Positions 1 to 12,748 of a stretch of DNA of 64,000 nucleotides are shown piece by piece. Numbering within the stretch: position 1 is the first letter of the stretch; the number at the start of each line of letters is the position of its first letter. The notes under the pieces were generated by a model. The model saw only the letters and a program-made list of their open reading frames with translations. It did no database searches and was not told where the DNA came from. Both the position numbers and the translations under genes were made by a program. Location of the stretch: positions 72,080,696 to 72,144,695 of the forward strand of contig JALGQZ010000003.1 in NCBI GenBank assembly GCA_023105745.1. The letters run 5' to 3'. Source of the DNA: Austropuccinia psidii. Lineage: Eukaryota; Basidiomycota; Pucciniomycetes; Pucciniales; Sphaerophragmiaceae.

Positions 1-86
1 TTAGAATCATATGTTATTATTGGATAAACCCAATTAGAATCTTTTTTAATTCCTTTTTAAGTAAATATCACGGCTAGGCCCCCAAA
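1..86 (-). other. Internal edge of an A-type LTR element running off the left side
   Basis: Read on the minus strand, the bases just outside the LTR give TTTGGGGGCCTAGCCGTGAT. The same stretch follows the 5' LTR of A1 at 14774 with one difference. The LTR at 87-5788 is therefore the 5' LTR of a minus-strand element whose body lies left of the window. This stretch sits where a primer-binding site is expected. No coding sequence is visible. Confidence 0.75.
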
Positions 87-472
87 TGTAAGGTTTGACT
101 ATGAAACAATAAGTAAAAATTACTAATATTTTACTTATTGTATTCTGAATCTTCTTCTAAACGAAATTAATGAGATGAAAATAATTATAATAATAAAGCT
201 TTTTTATAATTATGGCTTAAAAATAACTATATTATTAGATAAATATAATAATATAATCCATATGATGAAATAATAATATAATAAATAAATATATTAATAT
301 TTAATAATTAATATATTTCAAAGCACTTTATTATTGTTACCAATAAATAATGAAGGTGTCAAAAACTCTTTCTTATTAATAAAAACAATGAATAAAAATA
401 ATATCACTAATATTAAAGCTATATATAAATATAAATACTATTTATTTTAATTAAATAATTATTCATAGTAAT

Positions 473-3400
473 TGTGAGCCTTAGAGGTAATTTCATATAC
501 CCAAAAGACCACAAATACAGAATTAACATATAAATACAAAAAAAATAACTTTATTTATATTATTATGATACAAATCAAAATATAAATATAAAATTATTGT
601 GAGCCTTGAGGTATATTTTACATACCCAAATAGGCCACAATTATCTTAAAAAGAAATTTTGAATTATGTAAAACTCATAAGTCATGCATATATCCAAAAT
701 TCATCATTTTCAATTTCAGAAAAGATGAATAACTTTTTATTGAGTAAGTAAATCCATGGATTTAAGACCAGATTTGGATTCTACACAAAAATTCACCTAG
801 GGTAGCTCCATAGAGTGAATAAGCTCAATTTAAGTATTTGAGGTGGTAAAATGGAAAATACTTCAATACCACATCATTAATACCACATAAAAGATCCGTG
901 AAAATTTTTGTTTTTCTTGATTTTTAGCCAAAATAATGGGAAAGTGAGAAATCCCATGTTACATATACACTAAGAATAGTGTTATGCATGTTTTGAGCAC
1001 TTAATATCATGGTATTTGTACATGGACTTTTGGTACACCCATAGTGGATATCTCACTTTAAGCTTAAATTACTATTTTGACGTAAAAAATAGGCAAGGGG
1101 GACAAAAGACATCAAAGAGAGCCAGGGTACCCAACTTCTGAGGCCTCAGAGGCGTGGATAGCTCCAGAGCTTGGATCCATGGCTCATCTTGGCCCAATTG
1201 GTAAACCAAAACTCTTTGGGAACTTGGTTACCAAGTTACAACTACTGTAAAACACCAGAAAATAGCAAATAACCTGCTATTTTGACGTGCCAAGGAGGTA
1301 ATGAGCTACTTACACTCCTGTAACCATGTCAATTACTAATGACTTTCCATGGATAAACACCAAAAGAGTTTGGGACCCATATTCATTGATTTACCTCATA
1401 GCAACCAGCAAAACACTGCTATTTGCAATTCTATGTAGAAATGAGGTAAAAACTTCAAAAATTCATTAAAAATACAATTCTTAATGAATCCTTCTGAAAC
1501 TTTCAGGACTAAAGTAGAACTGTATTATCTATGGTACAACCAAAGAGAATTACAGTTTTACTAGTAAAATTAAAAGTTTTACTTACAGTCCATTTTTGGT
1601 TATTCTACGTGAAACACTGAATCTTCAAAAATTCACAGTAATTACAATCTGTGATGAAATTGGCAATAACATTGATAACTTTGAGAAATCAATGATTATT
1701 TTAGAATAAAAGAAGATTTACAAGTGTTACTCCTTTTATTCTTAACCATATTGGGGTTGGTAGTCACGTAAAAGCATCAATTAAGTAATTATGATAATCT
1801 TACGTGACAACTGATGATGCAATCAATAATCCAAAAAGGTTTATTGTTTTCTCACTGACTGGTTTTTCAGTTTGCTCCATGGCACGCCTCTGTGAGCTGT
1901 TGTTGACTTAAAAGAGGCCTCCTCTTGCTGTTTTATCCATATTATCATCTTATCAATTTATCAAATCATCATTACCAACAAGTAAGTATTAGTTCAACTA
2001 TTCTTAAGTGTTTTAATCTTTCAGAATCAATCAGAAAGACGTGAAATCATAGAATCCAACTATATATCGTTGTAATACTGTTATAAATCCTTTTGATCCC
2101 TTAAATCCACAATTCTACGTCAAATTTCTCTACTTTTATTATCAATAAGTTCTTTGGAGTATTAGTGAGTCTTTTATCTTCAATTCTTAAAGTTTTTCTC
2201 TAGTAATAGTTTTCTTCAAGAATTATCTTTATAATTATTCTTGTAAAAGATAATTATATATTAAAATAATTTATTATTTTAATAAAAGAAGTCTTTATTA
2301 TTAAATTCTTCTTGTAATTGATTCTTGTAGACAATTACTGCTCACTGTTATAATCACTAGTAGTGTATAACACGTGAAAGAAATAATTTTATAATTATTT
2401 AATTGTGGTTATAATAATTTTTATTATTATATTTCATAAGAACAGACATAGTACTGTTGATTAATAGTAATATTATCATCAGTTTCATAGTCACATCTTA
2501 CAATTATATTCAAAATTAAGAATTTAATTACCATTTAACAATAAAATTACATTAAATTTTGAAATGATAGAATTACATTTATACTTGAAAAAATTAAGTA
2601 AAAATGAATTTTTAACAAAATTATAAAAAATAAAATAAATTTGGAAAAAAGTTAATTAAAAGTTATTATGACTTTTTATCCAATAAATAAACATATAAAA
2701 ATCATTTCACCATTGGTTTCCTCATAAAAAATCAGGTGGGGTCACCTCTGAGTGAAATTTTTGTAACTCCACTCTAAATAAGCTTAAATTAAGTTTTTAG
2801 TATTTTAAATACAAAAATTGAAAATCCTCAAAACTTTGATTTAATTCACAAAACATGTGGTGTTAAACATCAAATTTTGTGTTAAAATTGAGGTGTTGTG
2901 TTTAGTTTAGAAGCTATGAGGAATTGAAGTATTTTCAATTGAATTCAATTGAAATGTCAAAATGTGCGTGTGTATTACATAGGTGAACTTTGATTTACAT
3001 ATGAGGTGTCAATTATTACTGTATTGAACTGTACAACTCAATTGAATTACATATGTAAATTATAAGTATAATACATGATGAGGAATTAAAGGAAAAATAA
3101 ATTGGAAAGATTAAATTTGGGGGGGGAAAAGGAACTCCAGCTCTAAGGGGGAGCTAGACCCCCAAAATCCTTGCTGACAGGCGTGTGGTGTCAAATTTCA
3201 CGCAAAGGTTCATCACTTTTGGCCTGGAATTGAGTTACAGGGTCTGTGGACTCAATTGATGATGAGGTTTTGATACCAACTGGGGTAGTTTTAGCTGTTG
3301 CCAAGAGGGTAAAACTACCCTTAAGATAAAACAATCATAGTAAAAACAGTTTTAACTGGTTTCTACGCCTCTTACACACATTCTGACGTGTTTTGAAGGC

Positions 3401-4210
3401 TCTAGACCAGGTATTGCTATAGTCATGGCTGATTTAAGGGTCTAAAATGGCTAAAAATGGCTTAAACCAGCCCTTTTTGGTCTAAACCAGGGTTCAATGA
3501 TGCCATAATTGGCTTTTCTATTGTCAGACTGTTTTTCACGACTGACAAGAGTAAATTTTACTTTTGGAGTAAGAAAATTGATGGCTATAAAAGAATGTCT
3601 TCTTTGCCCCACTTTTCTCTTCATGTTAGAATCTTTTCCTTTTATAATTAGTTTAAACATTGTTAAACCAATCGATAAAAGATTCCAACCACCTTTGTTA
3701 AATCATTTTAAGCCTTTTAACCACGTGAAAAAATCATTATAATAATTTTTTGTAACTCTTATAATCATTTTTACCCCTGAACCACCCCAAAAGTGAATTA
3801 AAGCATCATTCATCACCGTTAGCTTTGTCACTTTGTTTCCAAATTCACTATGATCACTTTTGGGTGTGTTTTCTCTTCAATATTCTTTCTAAAGACTCTG
3901 TTCTTTAATTAATTGCTTGCAGTTCATTTCTCAATTAATTCCAATTGAATTCGCTCTTGAAGAAATTTCTTTTGTAGCCTTAAAATATCTCTTGTAGAGT
4001 ATTTTTTGGATAAATTTTTATTGTTGCTAGAACAATAAATTTTTATAATATTATTGTTTTATACTAATAAAGCTATAAACAACAAAATTGGCGTTTTTTC
4101 TCTTAAAAATAATATTTCTTACTATTTTTAATTCATTTTTACCTTATACAAATTTTGAGGACAGAAAAAGTACTTGATTTTTAATCAAAGTTTCATATCC
4201 ACACCTTACA
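473..4210 (+). repeat. B-family solo LTR with 5-bp target duplication gtaat
   Basis: It starts TGTGAGCCTTAGAGGT and ends CACACCTTACA. The flanking 5-bp copies gtaat are at 468-472 and 4211-4215, and the interrupted A LTR joins seamlessly across them. Without the nested C LTR and its duplication the LTR is about 1.83 kb. There is no internal region, so it is a solo LTR. It carries the sense-strand 77-codon ORF (3509-3742) seen in other B LTRs, which I do not call a gene. Confidence 0.88.
598..2502 (+). repeat. C-family solo LTR with 5-bp target duplication attat
   Basis: This 1,905-bp unit starts TGTGAGCCTTGAGGTA and ends CACATCTTACA. It is flanked by attat at 593-597 and 2503-2507. It matches the C1 5' LTR (7408-9323) and the solo copy at 54440-56303. 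Removing it with one target copy restores a continuous B LTR. It is the innermost layer of the left-hand nest. It contains no convincing coding sequence. Confidence 0.9.
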
Positions 4211-5788
4211 GTAATAATAGAGAGAAATTATTATAATAAGAGAAAATAACCTACTTTGAACACTTAATATAATAATTTTGAAAGAATTTATGCCAAATAA
4301 TGTAAATAAAATTCATTTAATTTGTACTTACAAATAAAAATAAAAGAAATTACAAATATTCTTGATTTTACATGGAAATAAGATTTTTAAAAGAATTATA
4401 ACAAAAAAATGAACAATTGGAGTAATCACATCAATATTGATGATTATAATAAGGATTATACTTGGTCTTTGATAATATGAAATATTTATATATAAAGAAT
4501 AAAAGTTTGACCTTTTGATTTAATTGTTTTATTGTCCTGATGCGTCTGGGGGGGAAATAGAGTAAAAAGAGCTCTATTTGTAGTAAATTCCTCCCTTCTA
4601 GAGTCCAGTAGACTTCTAGTAGACGCTTACTGATGGTATCCAGTGGAAATTATCAGTTTTTTAAGGTTTAAAGATTATTATGGCATGATGAAACCATCTT
4701 ATCTCATTATTAGGCCCTTATTTAGAGATATCACTATAACTCTAAGTTTAATGACATCATAGGCTTGGAAGAAGCCTAAGATTCGTGGATTTTATTAGTA
4801 TTAATCATAATCTAATAGTGTACACCAGTTCCATGACTTATATAACTGTTAAATGTAAAATAAGATTACAGTGAGTGATCATAAATGATCAATTGTAAGC
4901 TTAAACTTTGATCATTAATTCCTTTTGAGTTATATATGCTACATCCATTCAGAGATTTAATTCTTATAGCATAGAGAATTGCTATGAAGCTTCCGAGAGA
5001 ATTTCATTACATCATTAAAAGTCACCTTCTGATTATTTTTCTTGTATTTCATCTTTTCTGTTGAAGTTCAATATTTTAACCTTCAAACCTTGATTTCAGG
5101 GGGCTTTACCTTGAAGATTATGATAAAAAATCCATCATTATTCACGTATGACCTAGTAGAATCTGAATATCCACTTTGCTTTATGTTTGAACTTTTTACC
5201 CACAAAGTGGTCAACAGCTCTAGTAATTTTGTTCAATAAACCTTTACAAGCTATACCTTGTATATAGCTTTTCAAATAAAGCTCATATCTGTGGTTTTAC
5301 AGTAATTATGTGGTGACTTTATGTTTGGTTTAACTCTCTATCATGTATATTTCAAGAGATATTAGCTACAAACCATCAATGTATGCACTGACCAAACAAG
5401 TGCATATATTCAGCTTAATTCCTTAAGTATTGACTCTAGAGAATTGAAATAAAACTGTTTCATGCGTATTTTTTCATGAGAAATCCATGTTGCTCCATTG
5501 GTTTCTGAGTTAAATAAGATTTTATGTCTTTTTTAGGGTACTATTCATTATTATTAAGTAATTATTGGCTTTACAGATATGCCATAAAATGATGTATGTG
5601 TATTTTACCATGAGGAATCTAATTTTGTGATTTATTTCACATGTTTACTCATTAGAGTCTGAGTTAATTCAAAATTTATACCTATTTACGGCATTTTCAC
5701 TGGTTTTAAGATAATTATTAAGATTATAATTATTATAAATGTTTTATTGTAACCTTTTTGATATGTGGTCATATCTCAAAGACTCACA

Positions 5789-6087
5789 TTATTCATTGGA
5801 AAAAAAAGCTAAAATAATTATTATTAAATTTTCCAAAAAAACATTCATTTTAACCATGTTGATGAAAATTTATTTTTACTTTCTTTTTACATTTTCAAAT
5901 GTTAATGTTAATTTATTATTGAAATTTCATCATAAATTTCATTTTTTGTATTTAAATTTTATATATATATATTACATTGATATTTAATTTTGTTTTTATA
6001 TCAAGAATAAATTTATCATTTTCAATCATAGATCACTGTAATTATTTGTGGTTTGTTGGGTATATGAAAATACCTCTGAGGCTCACA
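5789..6087 (-). repeat. Old B-like LTR fragment (target of the A-type element)
   Basis: It ends GGTATATGAAAATACCTCTGAGGCTCACA, which is the inverted start of B LTRs such as 20841-20880, and it keeps AT-rich similarity to the last 300 bases of that LTR. The A-type LTR to its left joins at a point equivalent to the middle of the B 3' third, so the A element inserted into it. The other half would lie left of the window. It is more diverged than the other B copies. Confidence 0.6.
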
Positions 6088-7407
6088 TTTTATCCCCTTA
6101 GCTGTTTTTACCTCAAAAATAGTAATTCAGGCCTTAATACTTATATTGAACCTGTTTTATCAAACCTGTATTTAACTATAAAGTAATATTCAGATCTAAG
6201 AAAATTCATAACACTCATTTGAACATATATTGGTCATGGCTCTTTGAGAATCCTATTATGTTTGTGTGAAAGTTGAAAAAAAATTAACACAATTATTTTA
6301 TTTGATATTGATGATGAGGTGTTGAATAATTTTACATTTTAGAGCCTCATAGAGCTAAATTAAGATTACACCCTTCATCAAGGAGCCCATATTAATCTTT
6401 GCTTATGAATAAAATACTTTCTCAAATCCATGAGCTTTCTTTGTGAAAAATGATAGATTTTGGATCTGCACATCAATTATGGGTTTTTTATAGTCAATAG
6501 GTTATGCTGGGTTATTCATTGCCTTCTTTTGCATTTAGAATATAGCTCAAGGCTCACACCCCAACACCTTGAATATGTGTATTTAATGTCAAAATTAATA
6601 AACATTCTCACTAATTTTGGCCCGGGTATTATTCACAGGTACTGTGACTTAAATTTATTCTAAGTGTTTGACACCAACCAGATCAGTGTTAGCTATTCCC
6701 AAGTGGGTAGAACTACTCTTAAGTCAAGAAAAGGTCTTAGATGTTTCAAGAGTTCTTTCAGAACATTACTATGTGCCTTGTAGACTCACAAGTAGCTATT
6801 AATATAGGAATGGCTAGTATATGTGGCTAAGATGGCTAAAAACAGAAAAATAGGGCTAAAAATCCCTTTTTCAAGCCAAGAGCAGGCTCAATGAATGCAT
6901 AATTGGGTGATCTATTGCCAATTTGTCTCTCACAGCTGGTGAGAATGAGTATAAACTATGGATTAAGAAATTTTGAGGCGCTGAAAGAATGTCTTTTACG
7001 TATTGTTTATATTTATACTTGAACAATTTTACTTTTTGAATGTAAAAAACAGCTAAGTGGTAAGTCAGTTCAAGTTTTTCAGCCTTTATGGAAGTATTAT
7101 TCATAAGCACAGGGATTAAATTAGGAAAAGAGTCCTAATACAGAAATTTGGGTCACTAATATAATATATGGAAGAATAGGTGTCATAAATAACACATAAA
7201 AGAATTGGGAAATTTTTCTTTTTTTCATTTTTATATGAAAATAATGGTATTGTGAGAAATACCATATTACATATACACTAACAGTAGTGTTATTCATTTC
7301 TGTGGCACTTACACCCATAGTGGTTATCAGCCTTGAAGGCTGAATTACCATTTTTGATGTGGAAATAGCTAAGGGGGACAAAAGACATCAAAGAGAGCCA
7401 GGGTACC
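6088..7407. repeat. Degenerate LTR relics (B-like, then C-like); no gene seen
   Basis: Roughly 6660-6930 echoes the central B LTR, with the same order of short blocks (accaac..agctattcccaagtgggta, ggctaagatggctaaaaa, caatga.gcataattgg). About 7120-7407 matches the C LTR interior, including gggggacaaaagacatcaaagagagccagggtacc. Both are much diverged. C1 is inserted at the right end of the C-like piece. Bases 6088-6660 hold no recognisable feature. Confidence 0.5.
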
Positions 7408-9323
7408 TGTGAGCCTTGAGGTATGTTTTACATACCCAAATAGGCCAAAATTATCTTAAAAATAAATTCTGAATTATGCATAACTCATAAGTCATGCATA
7501 TATCCAAAATTCATCATTTTTGATTTCAGAAAAGATGAATAACCTTTTATTGAGTAAGTAAATCCATGGATTTAAGGTCAGATTAGGAATCTACACAAAA
7601 ATTCACCTAGGGTAGCTCCATAGAGTGAATAAGCTCAAATTAACTCTTTGAGGTGGTAATATGGAAAATACTTCAATACCACATCATCAATACCACATAA
7701 AAGATCTGTGAAAATTTTTGTTTTTCTTAACTTCACGCCATAATAATGGAAATGTGAGGAATCCCATGTTACATATACACTAAAAAAAGTGTTATGCATG
7801 TTTTGGGCACTTACTATCATGGTATTCTTACATGGGTGTTTGATACACCCATAGTGGATATCTCAAGCTTAAATTTCTGTTTTGATGTGAAAAATGAGCA
7901 AGGGGGACAAAAGACATCAAAGAGAGCCAGGGTACCCAGCTTCTGAGGCCTCAGAGACATGGATAGCTCCAAAGCTTGGATCCATGGCTGATCTTGGACA
8001 AATTAGTAAACTAAAACACTTTGGGAACTTGGTTACCATCTTACAACTACAGTAAATCATAAGAAAATAGCAAATAAGCTGCTATTTTGATGTGCCAAGG
8101 AGGCAAAGAGCTACTTAGACTCCTGTAACCATGTCAATTCTTAATGATTTTCCATTGATAGACCCTAAAATAGTGATCAAAACTCTTTTTTGGACTTGTA
8201 TCCATTGATTTACCTCATAGCAACCAGTTAAAAACTGATATTTGCAATTCTACATAGAAATGAGGTGAAAAAATCAAAAATTCATTAAAAATACAATTAT
8301 TAATTAATCTCTCTGAAACTTTCAGGACAAATGGATATCTGTATTATCCATGGTACAACCAAAAATAATTATAGTTTTACTAGCAAAATTAAAAGTTTTA
8401 CATACAGTCCATTCTTGACTATTCTAGATGAAACACTGAATCTTCAAAAATTCACAGTAATTACAACCTGTGATTAAATTGCCAATAACATTCATAAATT
8501 TGAGAAATCAATTATTATTTTGAAATAAAATAATATTTACAGATGTTACTGCTTTTATTCTTAAACATATTGGGGTTGGTAGTCACGTAAAAGCATCAAT
8601 TAAGTAAGTATGATAATTTTATGTGACAACAGATGATGCACTCATTAATTCAAAAGGGTTTATTGTTTTCTCACTCACTGGTTTTTCAGTTTGCTCCATG
8701 GCACGCCTCTGGGAGCTGTTTTTGACTTAAAAGAGGCCTCCTCTTGCTGTTTTTTCCAAGAATCATCTTATAATCCATTTATATCATTGTTACCAACAAG
8801 TAAGTATTAATTAAACTTCTCTTAAGTGGTTTAGTTCTTTCAGAATAAATCAGAAATACATGAAATCATAGGATCCAACTATATATTTTTGTAATCCTGC
8901 TATAAATCATTTCTGATCCTTTAAATCCACAATTCTATGTCAAATTTCTCTACTTATATCTTTCAATAAGTTCTTTGGAGTATAAGTGAGTCATTTATCT
9001 TTAATTCTTGAAGTTTTTCTCTAAAATTAGTTTTCTTAAAAACTATCTTTATAATTCTTCTTGCAAAAGATAATTATATATTAAAATATATTTATTATTT
9101 TAATAAAAGAAGTTTTATTATTGAAATCTTCTTGTAATTGATTCTCGTAGACAATTACTGCTCACTGTTGAAATCACTAGTAGTGTTTAACATGTGAGAG
9201 AAATAATTGTTTAATTATTAAATTGTGGTTATAATAATATTTTATTATTACATTTCATAAGAACAGACATAGTACTGTTGATTAATAGTAATATTAGCAT
9301 CAGCTTCATAGTCAAATCTTACA
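7408..9323 (+). repeat. C1 5' LTR
   Basis: This 1,916-bp unit starts TGTGAGCCTTGAGGTA and ends TCAAATCTTACA, and is followed by TCTAGGGGCCTGGCCATGA. That is the same post-LTR motif seen in A and B elements, so this is a 5' LTR with its internal region attached rather than a solo LTR. It aligns end to end with the solo C LTRs at 598-2502 and 54440-56303. No gene is visible inside. Confidence 0.88.
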
Positions 9324-9810
9324 TCTAGGGGCCTGGCCATGATTTTAACCATAGACTTGGCTTTAATTATATTCTAGACTTCATTTTTTGTTCTAAAAAC
9401 TACCATACCTACCCATATCTTATATTTGGAGGCTTGGCCGTGTTTTTTGAACCTTTTGCAATGAATTAATATATTTTTAAGCTCCAAAAGATATCCAATA
9501 ATTTTTTTCTTTCAATTTGAAGTTAAATTTTTTTTTATTTTTTGAAATTGTCTTAAAATCTTTTTCATTGGGGAATTTGGTTTAATTTTGTACTGTTTTT
9601 ACACGTGGCTTTCTCACATCCAAAAACTTATAAAATTAATCTTTGGGTTACTCTGAATTAATTTTGATTCAAATTCTTAAATTTTAATTTTTTTTCTTTA
9701 AAAAGAAGATTTTTTTAATATGAAAAAGTATAAAACTTATAAAAAATCTTTAAAAATATTTTACAAAACAAAGTATAAAAAATAATTTTTCTCTTTTATA
9801 ATTTTTTCTA

Positions 9811-10005
9811 ATGTCTTTAATCAAATACTGTGCAGCTGGCAACAGACTCAGTAAAAGATATATCACTAGGCCAGAATCTGAAGACAGTATTGAGGTGCAA
9901 ATTTCTAAAAGAGGCACCTTATTTAACTCAGAAAAGAATAAATTACCAGAAAAAGGTGTGTGTTTTATCTTATATTTTTCACTTTTTATCTTTAAATTGA
10001 CATGA
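9811..10005 (+). CDS. C1 short leading ORF (candidate first exon)
   Basis: This 64-codon ORF sits between the leader and the gag-region ORFs, in the same place as the leading ORFs of A1 (15213-15446), B1 (26893-27099) and B2 (58720-58959). A GT donor-like word (GTGTGT) occurs after residue 48 or so, where the other families have GTGAGC or GTAAGT, so the ORF may be a small exon spliced onward. I recognise no domain, and the protein sequence is not conserved enough to assign a role. It could also be leader sequence that is not translated. Confidence 0.35.
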   Translation: MSLIKYCAAGNRLSKRYITRPESEDSIEVQISKRGTLFNSEKNKLPEKGVCFILYFSLFIFKLT

Positions 10006-10783
10006 AAATGGTGCATCCAAAAAATGGGAGCAACTATTCAGTCCAACCAGATGTATGTGGACAAGGAAGAGGTAAGACAAAATTCAGAAGTGCCAAGTCT
10101 TCCTCAAGAAAGACACATCTGGAGGATGCCAGAGTTGCCCCCCATTCCCCAAGGTCTGTACCCACAGATTTTGACGTGAATTCTGAGTCTGAACTGATTC
10201 ATGGCAATATTTTCAGGGCTGAACCATTTTCAGGTGGAAGAAATAGAAATGTATCAATGCCAGTACAAAAATTGGTTCAGAGCAGCAAAAGAAGAAGAGT
10301 GGGAAATATGCCCAAGCCTTTAGCAGGGGGCCATGAACTCTTACTTACACATCAAGAGCTTTCTGGGCCAGGAGAAGACCATAGAACTCTTAGTAGGTTG
10401 GAGCCCATTGTCTTGCAAAGACAAGGTCAAAAGTATAAAGAATTTGTTTAAGAACCAAAGTCTTTTACCATAGACCAGAAGAAAAAGTTGGAAATGACTC
10501 CAGCTTTGGAGACAGAGGCCCCAGTGGCATCTACCAGCTCCAAACCAGATCCAGAAGTGTCCAAGGACAAGCCCAAAGGACCTCAGAAGAAGAAGAGAGG
10601 TCCCAAGAACCATCAAGGCAAGGGCAAAGGCAAAGCCAATTGGCACAGACCTTACCCACATGGGTACAGGATCCCCAAATTGGAGCCTTCAGCTATGGAC
10701 AGTGTATTCAACATGGCCAGAACTCTGATGGAATTCATGGCCAAGGAGCAGGAAAGGATCAACAGGACTTTTCCATGCAAATA
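10002..10783 (+). pseudogene. C1 ORF1 (conserved Lys/Pro-rich protein), frameshifted
   Basis: The frame from the ATG at 10002 runs to a stop near 10451 and reopens at 10488, ending at 10784. The C-terminal part has the ORF1 signature shared with A1 and B1: APVAS(T/S)S, a lysine-rich stretch, YRIP, DAMxxVFxMxRTxME and a KE-rich tail. The expected upstream signature (WE..P, MNS, FL, GWxPLS) is present near 10226-10440 but in a different frame, so an indel has broken the gene. Function is unknown; position and basic composition suggest a nucleic-acid-binding or capsid-associated protein. The last part overlaps ORF2/gag in another frame. Confidence 0.6.
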
Positions 10784-11742
10784 ATACAACAAATACATTT
10801 TGTAAAAAGTAGTATTGATGTAGAACTTGGTAAATTATATGCAAAGATAAATAAAATTACATCATATATCAGTGAATTGAAAATAAATGACAAAAGCATA
10901 CTGAATGGTATCAATTGAAAAATGTCAGGCTTGATTCCATTATTAATACATGTGACAGAATTGAGAGTAAATGTCAAGTTCAAAATTATGAAATGGAAGA
11001 TCTTTCCATTTTTAACATTAATGACCAACTCAAAATTCTAAAAGATCATATCTTAAAAATATCTGAGAATACCAATCAATTTACTACACATTTAGCAAAA
11101 AGTGACTGTGAAAGGCAAAAGTTGAAGGATGAATTCATTGCAAATGTGGAACAAATTCATAAGAATTATGAATAACATATTCCAAGACATTCTACACCTT
11201 TGACTGAAGAAAGGCTTTCTGTTAAAGGAAGTTTGACCCCACTCTTAGGAGAAAATGTTATCTCTGCAAGAGATATACCCAAATTAGAAGAATGGCCCAC
11301 ATTCTCTGGTGAAGGTGAATACAACCATATTGAGTTCATCAGAACTATTGATATAAGGCAAGAAGACTTTAATTTATCTGATGAAATCATATTGGGAAAA
11401 TTACACTGTCTATTTACCAGAACTGCAAAGAAATGGTATTACAAGATGAGAATGGACCATGGGAAACATGATTGGTCTTTGTGGAAATCAGAAGTGATTA
11501 CCACATGGGAAAATAATTCTTGGAGGTTCAAAATCGAAAATTCTTTTGAAAGTTCCATTTTTAACTCAGAGGAAGATAAACCACTTACTTGGTTCGTCAA
11601 GCAAAAAGACAGATTATCTGCTTTACACCAAGATATGTCTGACACTATGATTAATATGAAAATATTAAGGAGGTGTGGAGGAGAACTGGAACATTCTATC
11701 AAAAGCAGAATTGTGGAACCCTGTTTTACAGAGGACTACATT
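10640..11742 (+). pseudogene. C1 ORF2/gag polyprotein, broken and truncated by B1
   Basis: Three open pieces (10640-10918, 10915-11175, 11200-11742) follow one another. The last encodes the gag core: EEWPTFSGEGEYNHIEFI at the start, then a Trp-rich block (KKWYYKM, WSLWKSEVITTWENNSW), FVKQKDRLSALHQDMS and RRCGGELEH. The same landmarks occur in the gag of B1 and B2. The zinc knuckle expected downstream is absent because B1 inserted after codon GAGGACTACATT. The frame change near 11175 makes it non-functional. The role in a working copy would be particle assembly and RNA packaging (family knowledge). Confidence 0.75.
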
Positions 11743-12748
11743 TGTAAGGTGTGGATATGAAACTTTGATAAAATATCAACTACTTTCCTGTCCTCAAAAT
11801 TTGTATAAGATAGAATTCTTTAAAAATAGTAAGAAATAGTATTTTTAAAGAGAAAACATGCCAATTTATTGTTTTTAACTTTATAAGTAGAAAAAAATAA
11901 TTTAATAAAAATTTATGGTTTTACCAACAATAAAGATTTATCCAAAAATAATCTACAATGGATATTTAAGGCTACAAAAGAAATTTCTTCAAGAGCAGTT
12001 TCAATTGGAATTAATTGAGCAAAGAACTGCAAGCAATTAATTAAAGAACAAAGTCCTCAAAAATATATTTAAAGAGAAAACACACCCAAAAGTGATCAGA
12101 GTGAATTTGGAAACATAGTGACAAAGCTAACAGTGATGAAAGATGCTTTAATTCACTTTTGGGGTGGTTCAGGGGTAAAAATGATTATAAAGGTTACAAA
12201 CACTGATTATAATGATTTTTTCAAGTTGTTAAAAGGTTTAAAATGATTTAAGAAAGGTGGTTGGAATCTTTTATTGATTGGTTTAACAATGTTTAAACTA
12301 ATTATAAAAGGAAAAAATTCTAACATGAAGAGAAAAGTGGGGCAAAGAAGACATTCTTTTCTAGCCATCAATTTTCTTACTCTAAAAGTAAAATTTACTC
12401 TTGTCATTCGTGAAAAACAGTCTGAAAACAGAAAAGACAATTATGGCATCATTGAACCCTGGTTTAGACCAAAAAGGGCTGGTTTAGGGCATTTTTTGCC
12501 ATTTTTAGCCATTTTAGACCCTTAAATCAGCCATTACTATAGCAATACCTGGTTTAGAGCCTTCAAAGCACGTCGGAATGTGTGTAAGAGGCGTAGAAAT
12601 TAGTTAAAACTGTTTTTACTAACATTGTTTTAACTCAAGGGTAGTTTTACCCTCTTGGCAACATTTGAAACTATCCTGGTTGGTATCAAAACCTCATCAT
12701 CAATTGAGTCACAGACCCTGTGACTCAATTCCAGGCCAAAAGTGATGA

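Larger units (their letters stand above)
87..5788 (-). repeat. A-family LTR (5' LTR of an off-window element), interrupted by a B LTR
   Basis: It begins TGTAAGG (complement of the CCTTACA end) and finishes GACTCACA (complement of the TGTGAGCC start), and it matches the complement of the A1 LTRs throughout. The match stops at 472 and resumes at 4211, flanking the B LTR at 473-4210. The region matching the A1 promoter lies near 4560-4595; there the TATA-like word reads TACAAATA on the minus strand, so the core promoter has drifted. Most of it is closer to the fragment at 27611-28328 than to A1. There is no gene inside. Confidence 0.85.
7408..11742 (+). mobile_element. Ty3/gypsy-type element C1, 5' part only
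   Basis: A full-length C LTR (7408-9323) is followed by a leader and gag-region ORFs on the same strand. The element stops in gag at 11742, where the minus-strand B1 element begins (TGTAAGG at 11743). The rest of gag and all of pol are not found at the other side of B1, because that side is rearranged. The 5 bases left of the B1 insertion are acatt; no matching copy is visible on the right. C1 itself inserted into an older C-like LTR (left flank gtacc). Confidence 0.82.

Noticed and set aside
3451..3660. Minus-strand ORF opposite the B LTR ORF (also 12274-12525)
   Set aside because: It is a shadow of the sense-strand LTR ORF and is not open in the other copies.
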